DNA of 64,000 nt from Porticoccus sp. W117 (GTDB lineage Bacteria; Pseudomonadota; Gammaproteobacteria; Pseudomonadales; Porticoccaceae), in NCBI RefSeq assembly GCF_030341905.1, contig NZ_JATAAF010000007.1, positions 62,001 through 126,000 of the forward strand, given 5' to 3'. The position numbers and the translations under genes were made by a program. Below, piece by piece: positions 34,333 to 42,255 of the stretch (position 1 is its first letter; each line of letters starts with the position of its first letter). Below the pieces are notes generated by a model, which saw nothing but the letters and a program-made list of their open reading frames with translations, searched no databases and had not been told where the DNA came from.

Positions 34333-35874
34333 ATGCACTCGTCGCGAATACAGTTGATTGTGGTGGCGGGTTTGCTGATTGCCGTCGGTGTGGGCCTTAC
34401 TCTCTACAAGGCGGTAGAGCTCGGGTTTCCATTGTGGCCGGGTGAGGACCGTCAGGTCTGGACGCTGGAGTCCAAGATCACTTTTACACCCGGTGATGGC
34501 CCGGTGGAGGTGTCTCTGGCACTGCCTCACCCGATGGCGGGTTGGAAACTGCTGGATGAAAATTTTGCTTCTGCAGGATTTGGTTTTGCCGTGCAGGGGC
34601 AGGACGGTGAGCGCCGTGCGGTATGGAGCCGTCGCTCCATGGACGAAAAAACCACGCTCTACTACAAAATTCAGCTCTATCGCGAGCAATCCCAGCCGCT
34701 ACCAGCCATGGCGCCAAAAGTCGTTCAGCCACCAAGCCTGCCGGCGCGTCGTCAGCAGGTAGTGGATCGTTTGGTGGCGTCATTGACGGAAAAGTCAGTG
34801 GACGATGCCAGTTTTACCCGCCTGCTCATTGCCGAATTTGTGCGTTCCCAACCCAGCCAGGAGGTGACGTTCCTGCTCTCCGAACACGACCGCAAGGCGC
34901 TTCCAGCCATGGAGGAAGTGTTCGCCGTGGCGGGCATTGCCAGCCAGCGGATCAAGGGTGTGTATCTGGAAAATGGCCGCCGTCGCCAGCAAGTGAGTGA
35001 TTTGCTGGAAGTGTATTTAGGCGATAAGAAACAGGGAGATGAATGGCTGCTGTTCGACCCGGAAACCGGCGAAATTGGTCTGGCAGAGAACTTTTTTATC
35101 TGGCAACGGGGCGGGGGTTCCACTCTGGATGTGATTGGCGGCAATCGCTCACGTCTTGAATTTGCCATGGTATCCAACTCTCTGCCAGCAAAAACTGTAT
35201 TGCTGATGGAACCTGAGGTGGCCAGTGCGCCCCTGTTGGACTTTTCGATTTACGCGCTGCCGGTAGAGCAGCAGGGCGTATTCAAAAACATCCTGTTGGT
35301 ACCCATCGGTGCGTTTCTGGTGGTATTGCTGAGGGTGTTTGTGGGCTTGCGCACAGCGGGCACTTTTATGCCCATCCTGATTGCATTGGCGTTTATTCAA
35401 ACTACCCTGGTTACCGGTTTGTGGGTTTTTCTGGTGGTGGTCAGTATTGGTTTGTGGATACGTTCTTATCTGAGCCATCTCAATCTATTGCTGGTGGCAA
35501 GGGTGTCAGCGGTGGTGGTGGTCGTAGTGCTTTTGATGGCGGCGTTCAGTATTGTCAGCTACAAACTGGGCATCGATCAGGCACTGACGGTGACTTTTTT
35601 CCCCACCATTATTCTTTCCTGGACCATCGAGCGCATGTCGGTGCTGTGGGAAGAAGAGGGTGGCAAAGAGGTGTTTATTCAGGGTTCTGGTAGCCTGGTG
35701 GTTGCAGTGGCCACTTATCTGTTGGTGAGCAATCATCTCATAGAGCACCTGACGTTTAATTTCCCGGAATTAATGCTGAGTCTGCTTGGGGTGATTCTGG
35801 TTCTTGGTCAGTACAGTGGCTATCGTTTGAGTGAGCTTTACCGGTTCCGTTACTTGAAGGAGCAGGTGAAGTGA
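34333..35874 (+). CDS. Inactive transglutaminase fused to 7 transmembrane helices
   Basis: Membrane protein of 513 residues: an N-terminal anchor (QLIVVAGLLIAVGVGLTLY), an extracytoplasmic region of about 270 residues resembling an inactive transglutaminase (about 30-300; no Cys-His-Asp triad visible) and seven predicted transmembrane helices from about 316 (ILLVPIGAFLVVLLRVFVGL onward). This family occurs with ATP-grasp ligases and retropepsin-like proteases, both flanking it here, 42 bp after the former. Function is unknown; peptide binding or transport linked to the ligase has been suggested from genome context. ATG 34333 has AAGGACAGG upstream. Confidence 0.88.
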   Translation: MHSSRIQLIVVAGLLIAVGVGLTLYKAVELGFPLWPGEDRQVWTLESKITFTPGDGPVEVSLALPHPMAGWKLLDENFASAGFGFAVQGQDGERRAVWSRRSMDEKTTLYYKIQLYREQSQPLPAMAPKVVQPPSLPARRQQVVDRLVASLTEKSVDDASFTRLLIAEFVRSQPSQEVTFLLSEHDRKALPAMEEVFAVAGIASQRIKGVYLENGRRRQQVSDLLEVYLGDKKQGDEWLLFDPETGEIGLAENFFIWQRGGGSTLDVIGGNRSRLEFAMVSNSLPAKTVLLMEPEVASAPLLDFSIYALPVEQQGVFKNILLVPIGAFLVVLLRVFVGLRTAGTFMPILIALAFIQTTLVTGLWVFLVVVSIGLWIRSYLSHLNLLLVARVSAVVVVVVLLMAAFSIVSYKLGIDQALTVTFFPTIILSWTIERMSVLWEEEGGKEVFIQGSGSLVVAVATYLLVSNHLIEHLTFNFPELMLSLLGVILVLGQYSGYRLSELYRFRYLKEQVK

Positions 35875-35893
35875 TGTTTTGTATTGGTGCTTG

Positions 35894-35999
35894 GATAGGG
35901 CTGGGTAGTTACTTCAGAAAACGCTGCGAGTACATCCATGTAAGCTCGTCGACAGCATCCATGCTGTCGGCGTTTCTGAAGCAACTACCCAGCCTTATC
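35894..35999 (-). repeat. Nested inverted-repeat element, copy E
   Basis: Outer arms 35894-35920 and 35973-35999 pair over 27 bp with two mismatches and continue for 3 bp across a bulged A. Minus-strand reading gives hairpin CGACAGC-ATGGAT-GCTGTCG, then GAGCTTACATGGATGTACT and CGCAGCGT. It begins 19 bp after the 7TM gene stop. Confidence 0.93.
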
Positions 36000-36022
36000 T
36001 TTCAGAGTCAGGCATGCTGCGA

Positions 36023-36128
36023 AGGTGTGTCAGGTGCTCTTTCCCAGACCGTCTGCGGCATGGATGCCGCAGAAGAGCCTACATGGATGTATTCACGGCG
36101 TGTCTGGGAAAGAGTGCCTGGCGCGCCT
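36023..36128 (+). repeat. Nested inverted-repeat element, copy F
   Basis: Outer arms 36023-36049 and 36102-36128 pair over 27 bp with five mismatches, every one a G-U or U-G wobble on the plus strand. Inner hairpin TCTGCGGC-ATGGAT-GCCGCAGA and TACATGGATGTA (36080-36091) precede ACGGCGTGTC. It ends 7 bp before the GGAGG ribosome site of the ATP-grasp gene. Confidence 0.95.
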
Positions 36129-36145
36129 GTACCTCCGGAGGTTTC

Positions 36146-37093
36146 ATGCCCCTGATCTGGCCCTCCGAACTTCGCCAATTAGGCATTGTGGGTATGAATC
36201 GCCGCAATGTGGAATACATCGCCCGCAATAACGAACGTCGTTGTTACCCCATGGTGGATAACAAACTGAAAACCAAGCTGGCGGCGACGGAGTGGGGCAT
36301 TGATGTGCCGGAGCTGTACGGCGAGGTGCGATATCAATATCAGGCCCGTCGTTTGGAAAACCTGATTGCTGACAGAGAGACTTTTGTCATCAAACCCGCT
36401 CAAGGCTGTGGCGGTAAAGGTATTTTGGTGATCGTTGGCCGTCGCGGTAATCGCTTTATCAAGCCCAATGGCTGTGAGCTTTCTCTGCGGGAATTGAAAG
36501 GGCATGTCTCCAATATTCTCAGCGGATTGTTTAGCCTCGGTGGTCGTTTGGATGTGGCGATGGTAGAGGAGCTGGTGAACTTTGACGACCGCTTTGCCAA
36601 TTACAGCTACGAAGGTGTGCCGGATGTGCGGGTAGTGGTGTACAAAGGCTACCCGGTAATGGCCATGTTGCGCTGTTCCACCCGTGAGTCAGACGGTAAA
36701 GCCAACCTGCACCAGGGGGCTGTGGGTATCGGTATTGATATTGTTTCCGGCACCAGCATTTGCGCTGTGCAACACAATCGGAATGTGGATCGCCACCCGG
36801 ACACCGGGCACTCGTTTGAGAATCTGAAAATCCCCCAATGGCCGAAAATTCTCAAGTTGGCCGCCGGTTGCCAGGAAATGACTGGGTTGGGTTATCTGGG
36901 AGCCGATGTGGTGCTGGACGCGGATCGCGGCCCGCTCATTCTGGAAATTAATGCGCGTCCCGGACTGGCCATTCAAATTGCCAATCGTATTGGTTTGCGC
37001 AAACGTCTGGCGGAAATTGACCAGCTGAAAGCGGGCCCACGGGATGTGGATTCTCGTATCGCTGACAGCTGTCGATTGTTTGTCAGCCGCTGA
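36146..37093 (+). CDS. Alpha-L-glutamate ligase-like ATP-grasp protein
   Basis: RimK-related ATP-grasp enzyme, 315 residues, predicted to form amide bonds between an amino acid or peptide and a carboxylate using ATP. Features: N-terminal NRRNVEYIARNNERRCYPMV, glycine-rich ATP loop FVIKPAQGCGGKGILVIVGR, central DVRVVVYKGYPVMAMLR and the metal-binding end LILEINARPGLAIQIANR. ATG 36146 has GGAGG at 36136-36140; the frame upstream to 36014 is repeat DNA. It completes the protease/7TM/ligase set, separated from the 7TM gene by repeats E and F. Substrate unknown. Confidence 0.9.
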   Translation: MPLIWPSELRQLGIVGMNRRNVEYIARNNERRCYPMVDNKLKTKLAATEWGIDVPELYGEVRYQYQARRLENLIADRETFVIKPAQGCGGKGILVIVGRRGNRFIKPNGCELSLRELKGHVSNILSGLFSLGGRLDVAMVEELVNFDDRFANYSYEGVPDVRVVVYKGYPVMAMLRCSTRESDGKANLHQGAVGIGIDIVSGTSICAVQHNRNVDRHPDTGHSFENLKIPQWPKILKLAAGCQEMTGLGYLGADVVLDADRGPLILEINARPGLAIQIANRIGLRKRLAEIDQLKAGPRDVDSRIADSCRLFVSR

Positions 37094-37514
37094 GCTGCAG
37101 TACCTGTTTCAGGCGACGAGGAGAGCTGACCAGGTCGGCCAGGGTGTAGTTATCCAGCTCCCCCAGAAATGCTTCACGTGCACTGTTGAGCGCTGACTTC
37201 AGGCGGCAGCAGGTGATAATCGGGCAGCTGTCGCCCTCGCAATCAACGATTTCCAAACTTTCCTCAAGTGTGCGCACCACTGCGCCAACACCTATCTTCT
37301 CTGTGTGCTGCCCCAGCTGAAAGCCACCACCTTTGCCCCGGCTGGTGGCCAGCCAGCCTTCATTGGCCAGGCGGTTGACAATTTTCATCACATGGTTGCG
37401 TGAAATTCCGAACACTTGCGACACCTCGGCAATGCGCGCTTTTTCACCTTGTGGTTGCAATGCAGCGTACATCAACACACGCAGCCCATAGTCGGTAAAC
37501 CGGGTCAGGTGCAT
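37083..37514 (-). CDS. nsrR: Rrf2-family nitric-oxide-sensing repressor NsrR
   Basis: NsrR binds an NO-sensitive Fe-S cluster and represses nitrosative-stress genes. The 143-residue protein shows the N-terminal winged helix (MHLTRFTDYGLRVLMYAAL; recognition helix ISRNHVMKIVNRLANEGW), RGKGGGFQLG wing, three cluster cysteines in CEGDSCPIITCC and the NsrR-specific LDNYTLADLV. ATG at 37514. Two NsrR-like operators lie immediately upstream, serving this gene and the divergent nnrS set. The 3' end overlaps the convergent ATP-grasp gene by 11 bp. Confidence 0.95.
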   Translation of the reverse strand: MHLTRFTDYGLRVLMYAALQPQGEKARIAEVSQVFGISRNHVMKIVNRLANEGWLATSRGKGGGFQLGQHTEKIGVGAVVRTLEESLEIVDCEGDSCPIITCCRLKSALNSAREAFLGELDNYTLADLVSSPRRLKQVLQLSG

Positions 37515-37539
37515 AAATCACTCCAGTAGACTTTCTTAA

Positions 37540-37562
37540 AAGATGCGCATATTATGCATCTT
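37540..37562. promoter_or_regulatory. NsrR operator-like site 1
   Basis: Inverted repeat AAGATGC-N9-GCATCTT spanning 23 bp, matching the length and half-sites of the E. coli NsrR site (AAGATGCAT-type arms). It lies 25 bp from the nsrR start codon and upstream of the divergent small membrane gene, consistent with autoregulation. Confidence 0.85.
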
Positions 37563-37566
37563 ATTA

Positions 37567-37589
37567 AAGATGCTTGTAAGGTGCATGTT
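37567..37589. promoter_or_regulatory. NsrR operator-like site 2
   Basis: AAGATGC-N9-GCATGTT, 23 bp, one half-site mismatch from the consensus and 27 bp centre-to-centre from site 1. It ends directly at the ATG (37590) chosen for the divergent gene, so bound repressor would block that promoter or the ribosome site region. Confidence 0.75.
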
Positions 37590-37838
37590 ATGTGTGGTCA
37601 AACTCGAATGAAGCAGTTGAACGGAATGGACAGAATAGGGCGCTGGATGATGGCAGGCAGTGTTGGCCTTACGGCGCTTGGCGTGTGGCTCGCCTATGGC
37701 CTTGGGCAAAGCCTTGGTTTGGTGCAGCAAATATTCGCCCACTTGATGACGATCATCTTTCCGGTCGGTTTGAAAATCGGCTACGTGGTTATGCTGTATG
37801 CTCAGCAGCAAATTCGTAAATGTTCAAATTCTCACTAG
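37590..37838 (+). CDS. Small membrane protein of the NsrR-NnrS locus
   Basis: Unrecognised 82-residue protein with two predicted transmembrane helices (WMMAGSVGLTALGVWLAYGL and HLMTIIFPVGLKIGYVVML). I chose ATG 37590 because AAGGTG lies 6 nt upstream; ATGs at 37608 and 37626 are alternatives and would shorten only the polar N-terminus. It is 15 bp before nnrS and directly follows two NsrR-like sites, so it is probably induced by nitric oxide. Small proteins of this kind near nnrS are seen in denitrifiers, without known function. Confidence 0.78.
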   Translation: MCGQTRMKQLNGMDRIGRWMMAGSVGLTALGVWLAYGLGQSLGLVQQIFAHLMTIIFPVGLKIGYVVMLYAQQQIRKCSNSH

Positions 37839-37853
37839 CGGAAGATACAACAA

Positions 37854-39047
37854 ATGGCGGTACTCAATATCTCCGAGTCGGTTAAAGGGCCGGCGATTTG
37901 GCAATTGGCTTTTCGTCCGTTTTTTCTTTCAGGCGCGCTATTTGGTGTTTTTGCGTTGATGGTGTGGGGGCTATTTCTCAATGGGGTTAACCTGGTGCCC
38001 GGTGGCAGTCTAAGCCCGGCCCAATGGCACGGTCATGAAATGTTGTTTGGTTTTGGCCTGGCCATTGTTTACGGCTTTTTATTGACCGCTGTGCAAACCT
38101 GGACTGGTGTGCCTGCAGTGAAAGGCACCCAACTCATATTGTTGTGGAGCCTGTGGTTGCTGGCACGCCTGCTTTGGTTGTTGCCTGGTGAAGGCGTTCT
38201 TGTATGGGTGGCTGCAGTGGATTTGGCGTTTCAGCTGCTGGGCTTATTTTGGCTACTGCGCCCGGTGATACTGGTAAAGCAGTGGCGCAATATTGCGGTG
38301 GCGGTGGTGCCGTTGTTAATGATGATTGCCAATGGCCGCTATTATCTGGCCGCTGCGGATGATGACTACCTTCAGCAACAACACAGTTTGCAGGCCATGA
38401 TCTGGTTGTTCGCAGTTATGATGAGTGTTATCGGTGGTCGGGTGATTCCGTTTTTTACCGCTAACAAACTTGGTGTGCAGCAGGCCAAAAAACATCTGTG
38501 GCTGGAACTGGGTTGCCATCTTTCATTGTTGTTACTTGCCTTGCAGACATTGCTTGGTTTCGGTCTGCCACAAGTGGCTCTGCTGGCGTTGGCGGTGACT
38601 TCGTTTTTATTTCACGTTATTCGCTGGTGCAGTTGGCAGGCGACAGGTCTGTGGCGGGTGCCGTTACTGTGGTCGCTGCATATTGCTTATCTGTTTGTTC
38701 CTCTGTTTACCTTGGCCTGGGGATTGTCAGAACCGCTGAGCTGGTGGACGTCGGACGTGCTTCACCTGCTGGCCATTGGTGCTATCTCCGGCATGATTCT
38801 GGCCATGATTTCGCGGGTGTCATTAGGGCACACAGGTCGAGAGCTGCGCAGTTCACTGGCGATCAATACAGCTTTTGTATTGGTAACGTTATCGGCGCTG
38901 GCACGCTTTGCTCCGGCGTTGCTGCCTGCTTGGCGGTTGCCTTTTTATAACCTGTCGGCACTGACTTGGACGCTGGCGTTTGTTATCTTTCTGATCGGCT
39001 ACTGGCGTATTCTTACCAGTAAACGGGTAGATGGGCGTCCGGGATAA
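37854..39047 (+). CDS. nnrS: NnrS family protein (heme-copper membrane protein)
   Basis: Polytopic inner-membrane protein, 397 residues with about twelve transmembrane helices. NnrS homologues bind heme and copper and protect iron-containing enzymes under nitrosative stress. Conserved parts include WQLAFRPFFLSGALFGV, QWHGHEMLFGFGLAIVYGFL, TWTGVPAVKG and GGRVIPFFTAN, plus the late segment ISRVSLGHTGREL. ATG 37854. Position behind two NsrR-like sites and before fpr implies NO-responsive expression. Confidence 0.95.
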   Translation: MAVLNISESVKGPAIWQLAFRPFFLSGALFGVFALMVWGLFLNGVNLVPGGSLSPAQWHGHEMLFGFGLAIVYGFLLTAVQTWTGVPAVKGTQLILLWSLWLLARLLWLLPGEGVLVWVAAVDLAFQLLGLFWLLRPVILVKQWRNIAVAVVPLLMMIANGRYYLAAADDDYLQQQHSLQAMIWLFAVMMSVIGGRVIPFFTANKLGVQQAKKHLWLELGCHLSLLLLALQTLLGFGLPQVALLALAVTSFLFHVIRWCSWQATGLWRVPLLWSLHIAYLFVPLFTLAWGLSEPLSWWTSDVLHLLAIGAISGMILAMISRVSLGHTGRELRSSLAINTAFVLVTLSALARFAPALLPAWRLPFYNLSALTWTLAFVIFLIGYWRILTSKRVDGRPG

Positions 39048-39061
39048 TAGCGAGGCTATTT

Positions 39062-39808
39062 ATGGAAGGTTGGGTAGAAGCAACTGTCGTTGAAAATAAA
39101 CGTTGGAATCAACGGCTGTGTTCACTGAGAGTAACAGCGGATGAATTGCCTGAGTTTCGCGCCGGGCAGTTCTTACGCTTAGGCCTGGAAGTCGATGGCG
39201 AGTTGGTGGCGCGCCCTTATTCCTTGGTAAATGCTCCCCATGAAGCGGAGGGGGAGTTTTACTTCAATAAAGTGGACGAAGGGCCACTGTCGCCACGTCT
39301 GCACAGCCTGGAACAAGGGGGTAAGGTGTGGCTGTCAAAAATGGTGGCCGGATTTTTAACTCTGGACGACATTCCACCCGGTAAGCGTTTGTGGATGCTG
39401 GCTACTGGCACCGCCTTGGGGCCATTTCTTTCCATACTAAAAACCGAACAGGTGTGGCAGCAATATCAGCAAGTGATGTTGGTGCATGGAGTGCGCAGTG
39501 CTGATGAGTTGGCTTATAGTGATTTGATTAGCGAGATTCAGAAGCAGCAAGGCGAAAACTTTGTGTTTCTGAAATCTGTTACCCGGGAAATTGTTGTCGA
39601 TGCATTGCCTCAACGAATTCCCGATGCCATTGCCGCAGGTCATTTAGAGGCGTTATTGGGTGTGACAATAAACCCAGACGAAGATCGGGTGATGCTGTGT
39701 GGTAATCCTGGGATGGTGGAAGGCTGTGTGACGCAGCTGGAAATAAAGGGTTTAAAACGCCATCGTCGCCGGAACCCGGGGCAGGTTGTGATGGAGATTT
39801 ATAAATAG
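39062..39808 (+). CDS. fpr: Ferredoxin/flavodoxin-NADP reductase
   Basis: FAD-dependent reductase (248 residues) moving electrons between NADPH and ferredoxin or flavodoxin. FAD-binding motif RPYSLVNAP, NADP-binding region LATGTALGPFLSIL and CGNPGMVEG are visible, and the chain ends VMEIYK as in bacterial subclass II Fpr. ATG 39062 is 14 bp after nnrS, probably the same NsrR-controlled transcript. It could supply electrons for Fe-S repair or NO detoxification here, which is an inference. Confidence 0.93.
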   Translation: MEGWVEATVVENKRWNQRLCSLRVTADELPEFRAGQFLRLGLEVDGELVARPYSLVNAPHEAEGEFYFNKVDEGPLSPRLHSLEQGGKVWLSKMVAGFLTLDDIPPGKRLWMLATGTALGPFLSILKTEQVWQQYQQVMLVHGVRSADELAYSDLISEIQKQQGENFVFLKSVTREIVVDALPQRIPDAIAAGHLEALLGVTINPDEDRVMLCGNPGMVEGCVTQLEIKGLKRHRRRNPGQVVMEIYK

Positions 39809-39855
39809 TCACGCCCATGACAATTAATAATAGAATTACTTTTTAGGGAAACAGT

Positions 39856-40815
39856 ATGGATTCTGTTGAGTATAGATACGAAGACTCAGGCGTTGGGTTT
39901 GACGAAGACAATCCGCCTCCTATGGTTGTTTCTTTAAATGACGTGACGTTGAAGTCTATAGAAGACATTTGTCACTTTCTGTGCGAATCAATCGAATTAA
40001 GGTTTGATTTGACCGGCATTGATACACATCTGGAATCTCGGCCAATAGTATTTGAGATTTCTGAAAACCTTCGCATCAGCGAGTACACGTTTTGGTCGTT
40101 GGTTTATGATTCACAAAACGGTAATTTTGAACTTGGCAAAAAATACTTGAATACTGTTATTAATTGGCAGAAAGGCGGAGAGCTACCCCACTGCAAAGCT
40201 CAGGAGGTGGTTGGCCAGCATCCGGTTTATGCGTACATAGAGAGATTTGTTCTCTGTTCTGATATTGCCGAAAATATAAAAACCAGCCAGTTGCAATCCA
40301 TAAGCTCATTTATTGACTATTTGGCAGTCTGCGATCTGGATCATGAAGTTTGGCATCATGAGTACATCGAGCGTGTCCTGGATTTTCTTCAAAATCTTGA
40401 TAGGAAAAACTTTACAAGACTTATGCTGCTGTACCTCGATTCCCAGTTTGGGGAGTATGTGCTTAACTTTTCTCGTGTCTCTGAGTCGGGTTTTTTAAAG
40501 GTGGCGGTTGACCACATCGTGGCCAGGGATTCAGGGTGGCTTTTAAAGGTAAGGTGCTTGAGGCTGTGTGCCAATGTTTACGGCATGGATCATGAACCTG
40601 TGCTTGATATCCTACAATATTGCAGGATGAGAAAAGATGTTGGCGATGAGAACGACTTGAAGAATTTTTCCAAGGAACTGGATGTTGCTCGTCGCAATGG
40701 TGAGGTCGGGCGGAGAAATGTTGGTTCAACGCGGATTCTTGATACCGGTTTTCACACGTACAAAGACGGGCGTTGGGTAAGAAATGAAAATGTTAGTTTT
40801 TCGGGTTCGTCTTGA
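39856..40815 (+). CDS. Hypothetical protein in AT-rich patch
   Basis: Unrecognised soluble protein of 319 residues. It is acidic at the N-terminus (EYRYEDSGVGFDEDNPP), then has helical segments with several cysteines (DICHFLCESI, VRCLRLCANVYG, LQYCRMRK), with no signal peptide or transmembrane helix. Base use is visibly more AT-rich than in neighbouring genes and it adjoins a BrnT/BrnA toxin-antitoxin pair, both hinting at horizontal acquisition. ATG 39856 has AGGGAA upstream. I cannot assign a function; an orphan immunity or accessory protein is only a guess. Confidence 0.75.
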   Translation: MDSVEYRYEDSGVGFDEDNPPPMVVSLNDVTLKSIEDICHFLCESIELRFDLTGIDTHLESRPIVFEISENLRISEYTFWSLVYDSQNGNFELGKKYLNTVINWQKGGELPHCKAQEVVGQHPVYAYIERFVLCSDIAENIKTSQLQSISSFIDYLAVCDLDHEVWHHEYIERVLDFLQNLDRKNFTRLMLLYLDSQFGEYVLNFSRVSESGFLKVAVDHIVARDSGWLLKVRCLRLCANVYGMDHEPVLDILQYCRMRKDVGDENDLKNFSKELDVARRNGEVGRRNVGSTRILDTGFHTYKDGRWVRNENVSFSGSS

Positions 40816-40820
40816 AAGTT

Positions 40821-41021
40821 TTATTTTACTCCTTCAATCAAAGCAATATCTTTTTTTAACAGGTCATTAACCATAACGCTAAGGTCAACACCCTTGGCTT
40901 TAGCTTTGGCTTTAAAGTAATTCAATACGTCGCTGTCAAGATATACAGGCAAATTCATAACCGCTTCGGGGTTATAAAACTTGCCCCGTTCGCCATTGGA
41001 AAAGTCATACTCTCTAGACAT
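40821..41021 (-). CDS. brnA: BrnA-type antitoxin (CopG/ribbon-helix-helix like)
   Basis: Antitoxin of 66 residues paired with BrnT just upstream (5 bp gap). The C-terminal part fits a ribbon-helix-helix DNA-binding dimer: NLPVYLDSDVLNYFKAKAKA followed by GVDLSVMVNDLLKKDIAL. Antitoxins of this type neutralise the toxin and repress their own operon. The polar N-terminus (SREYDFSNGERGKFYNP) is typical of BrnA-like partners. Convergent with the AT-rich hypothetical gene, stops 5 bp apart. Confidence 0.85.
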   Translation of the reverse strand: MSREYDFSNGERGKFYNPEAVMNLPVYLDSDVLNYFKAKAKAKGVDLSVMVNDLLKKDIALIEGVK

Positions 41022-41026
41022 TGCTT

Positions 41027-41320
41027 TTAACCTTCATACTGCTTTATTTCATGTTTGGTCGCGGGTCTGGCTGAAATAATTCGTATGGTTACAGTGTTGT
41101 CTTTCTGGTCTTGGTAAGTATGCACAACTACCAAGTAAACCTGCCCATTGCTTTGACCCAGAGTAATCCAACGCTGTTCATGCTCGTTGGAATGACTTTC
41201 ATCGAAAATGGTTAATGCCATGGAGTCAGCAAATACGCTTGTCGCTTGCTCGAAAGTGACCCCGTGTTTCACCGCATTCGATCTGGCTTTAGCCGGATCC
41301 CACTCAAAATTATACTGCAC
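41027..41320 (-). CDS. brnT: BrnT family ribonuclease toxin
   Basis: Toxin of 97 residues with the RelE-like BrnT fold. Family marks: FEWDPAKARSNAVKHGVTFE at the start, AxxVFAD (TSVFADSMALTIFD), ERWxxxG-like EQRWITLGQSNGQVYLVVV and IRIISARPATKHEIKQYE. Such toxins cleave mRNA and slow growth under stress. It precedes brnA as usual for this system. ATG 41320; 18 bp upstream lies the stop of the sigma-operon's last gene. Confidence 0.92.
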   Translation of the reverse strand: MQYNFEWDPAKARSNAVKHGVTFEQATSVFADSMALTIFDESHSNEHEQRWITLGQSNGQVYLVVVHTYQDQKDNTVTIRIISARPATKHEIKQYEG

Positions 41321-41338
41321 CGGTCATCCTTGTATGTT

Positions 41339-41710
41339 TCAAATCCACTCCCGATAATTCGCCCAAATTACCGTTCCTGCTGCCACCAACAACCCAGCTG
41401 CAATTGCCGCCAGTGCAGGCAGTCCAATAGTAATGCTCGATATTTGTGCCAGCCATTGATTGGCCGGAGCCGCAAAGGAGGGCAGCAGGGCGGCGGCACA
41501 ACCAGTTCCTAACACCGCAGAACCCAGAATAATTCCGTTCTTTTTACCAGCGCTGAGGCGGCTGCCCGGTTGCGCGGGAAGGTCGGCGATCACGTTGTCG
41601 CTAAAGCCATCATCCCTTAAATAGGGTTCAGTGGTTCGGGCTGAACTGAACAGGGCGTCCAGTGCGTCTGGCTGCGAGTTGCTGTGATTGTCTGAAATAG
41701 GTGTGTTCAT
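41339..41710 (-). CDS. Hypothetical membrane protein downstream of ECF sigma factor
   Basis: Unrecognised protein of 123 residues: polar N-terminal half (about 1-60, PDALDALFSSARTTEPYLRD) and two hydrophobic helices near residues 63-82 (IILGSAVLGTGCAAALLPSF) and 95-118 (ITIGLPALAAIAAGLLVAAG). ATG 41710 overlaps the sigma-factor stop (ATGA), a coupling and membrane topology typical of anti-sigma factors, though no known anti-sigma domain is recognisable. A possible anti-sigma role is inferred from context only. Confidence 0.75.
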   Translation of the reverse strand: MNTPISDNHSNSQPDALDALFSSARTTEPYLRDDGFSDNVIADLPAQPGSRLSAGKKNGIILGSAVLGTGCAAALLPSFAAPANQWLAQISSITIGLPALAAIAAGLLVAAGTVIWANYREWI

Positions 41711-42252
41711 GGTGTCACCGTTGTCTGCCATGCAGAGAGTAGCACTTTTAGTTTTTCCCGACCACGCTGGATATGGCTTTTCACCGTGCCTAGCGGGCTG
41801 TCCATAATTTGCGATATTTCCTGATGGGTGTGTTCCCGCTGTAAATGCAGGTGCAGGGCCATGGCCTGTTCCGGTGGTAGTTGTGCCAGGGCTCTGGAAA
41901 TATCCCGGTGAAGATCCGTTTCTCCGGCTGGGGTGTGACCTTCATGGTCGTCTTCATTTTCCGACAGCGGCTCCGTGGGTTTGCGGGAGCGGTAGTAGCT
42001 GGCGAACTGCCGGTAGGCAATGCGGTAAAGCCAGGTGTAGAAATTGGCGTCACCGCGAAAGCTGCTCAGGTTGGCAAAGGCCTTGATAAAGGTCTCCTGT
42101 GCCAGGTCATCCGCCAGTGCTTCGTCCCAACCGGTTAGCTGGCGCAGACTGTAGCGCAGCTGTGACTGGTAGCGGTTGACCAGCTCGCGGTAGGCGCGCT
42201 GGTCGTTGGCGGTGAGAACCCTGGCAATCAGGGTTCTGTCGTCGTTGGTCAT
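41707..42252 (-). CDS. ECF-type RNA polymerase sigma factor
   Basis: Sigma-70 family group 4 factor, 181 residues. Region 2 is AYRELVNRYQSQLRYSLRQL through DDLAQETFIKAFANLSSF (−10 recognition and core binding); region 4 is LPPEQAMALHLHLQREHTHQ, then EISQIMDSPLGTVKSHIQRG for −35 recognition. The linker (PLSENEDDHEGHTPAGE) is acidic. It is flanked by two membrane-protein genes, with a 3-bp gap before and a 4-bp overlap after, consistent with a self-regulated envelope-sensing unit. Target genes unknown. Confidence 0.92.
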   Translation of the reverse strand: MTNDDRTLIARVLTANDQRAYRELVNRYQSQLRYSLRQLTGWDEALADDLAQETFIKAFANLSSFRGDANFYTWLYRIAYRQFASYYRSRKPTEPLSENEDDHEGHTPAGETDLHRDISRALAQLPPEQAMALHLHLQREHTHQEISQIMDSPLGTVKSHIQRGREKLKVLLSAWQTTVTP

Positions 42253-42255
42253 GGA

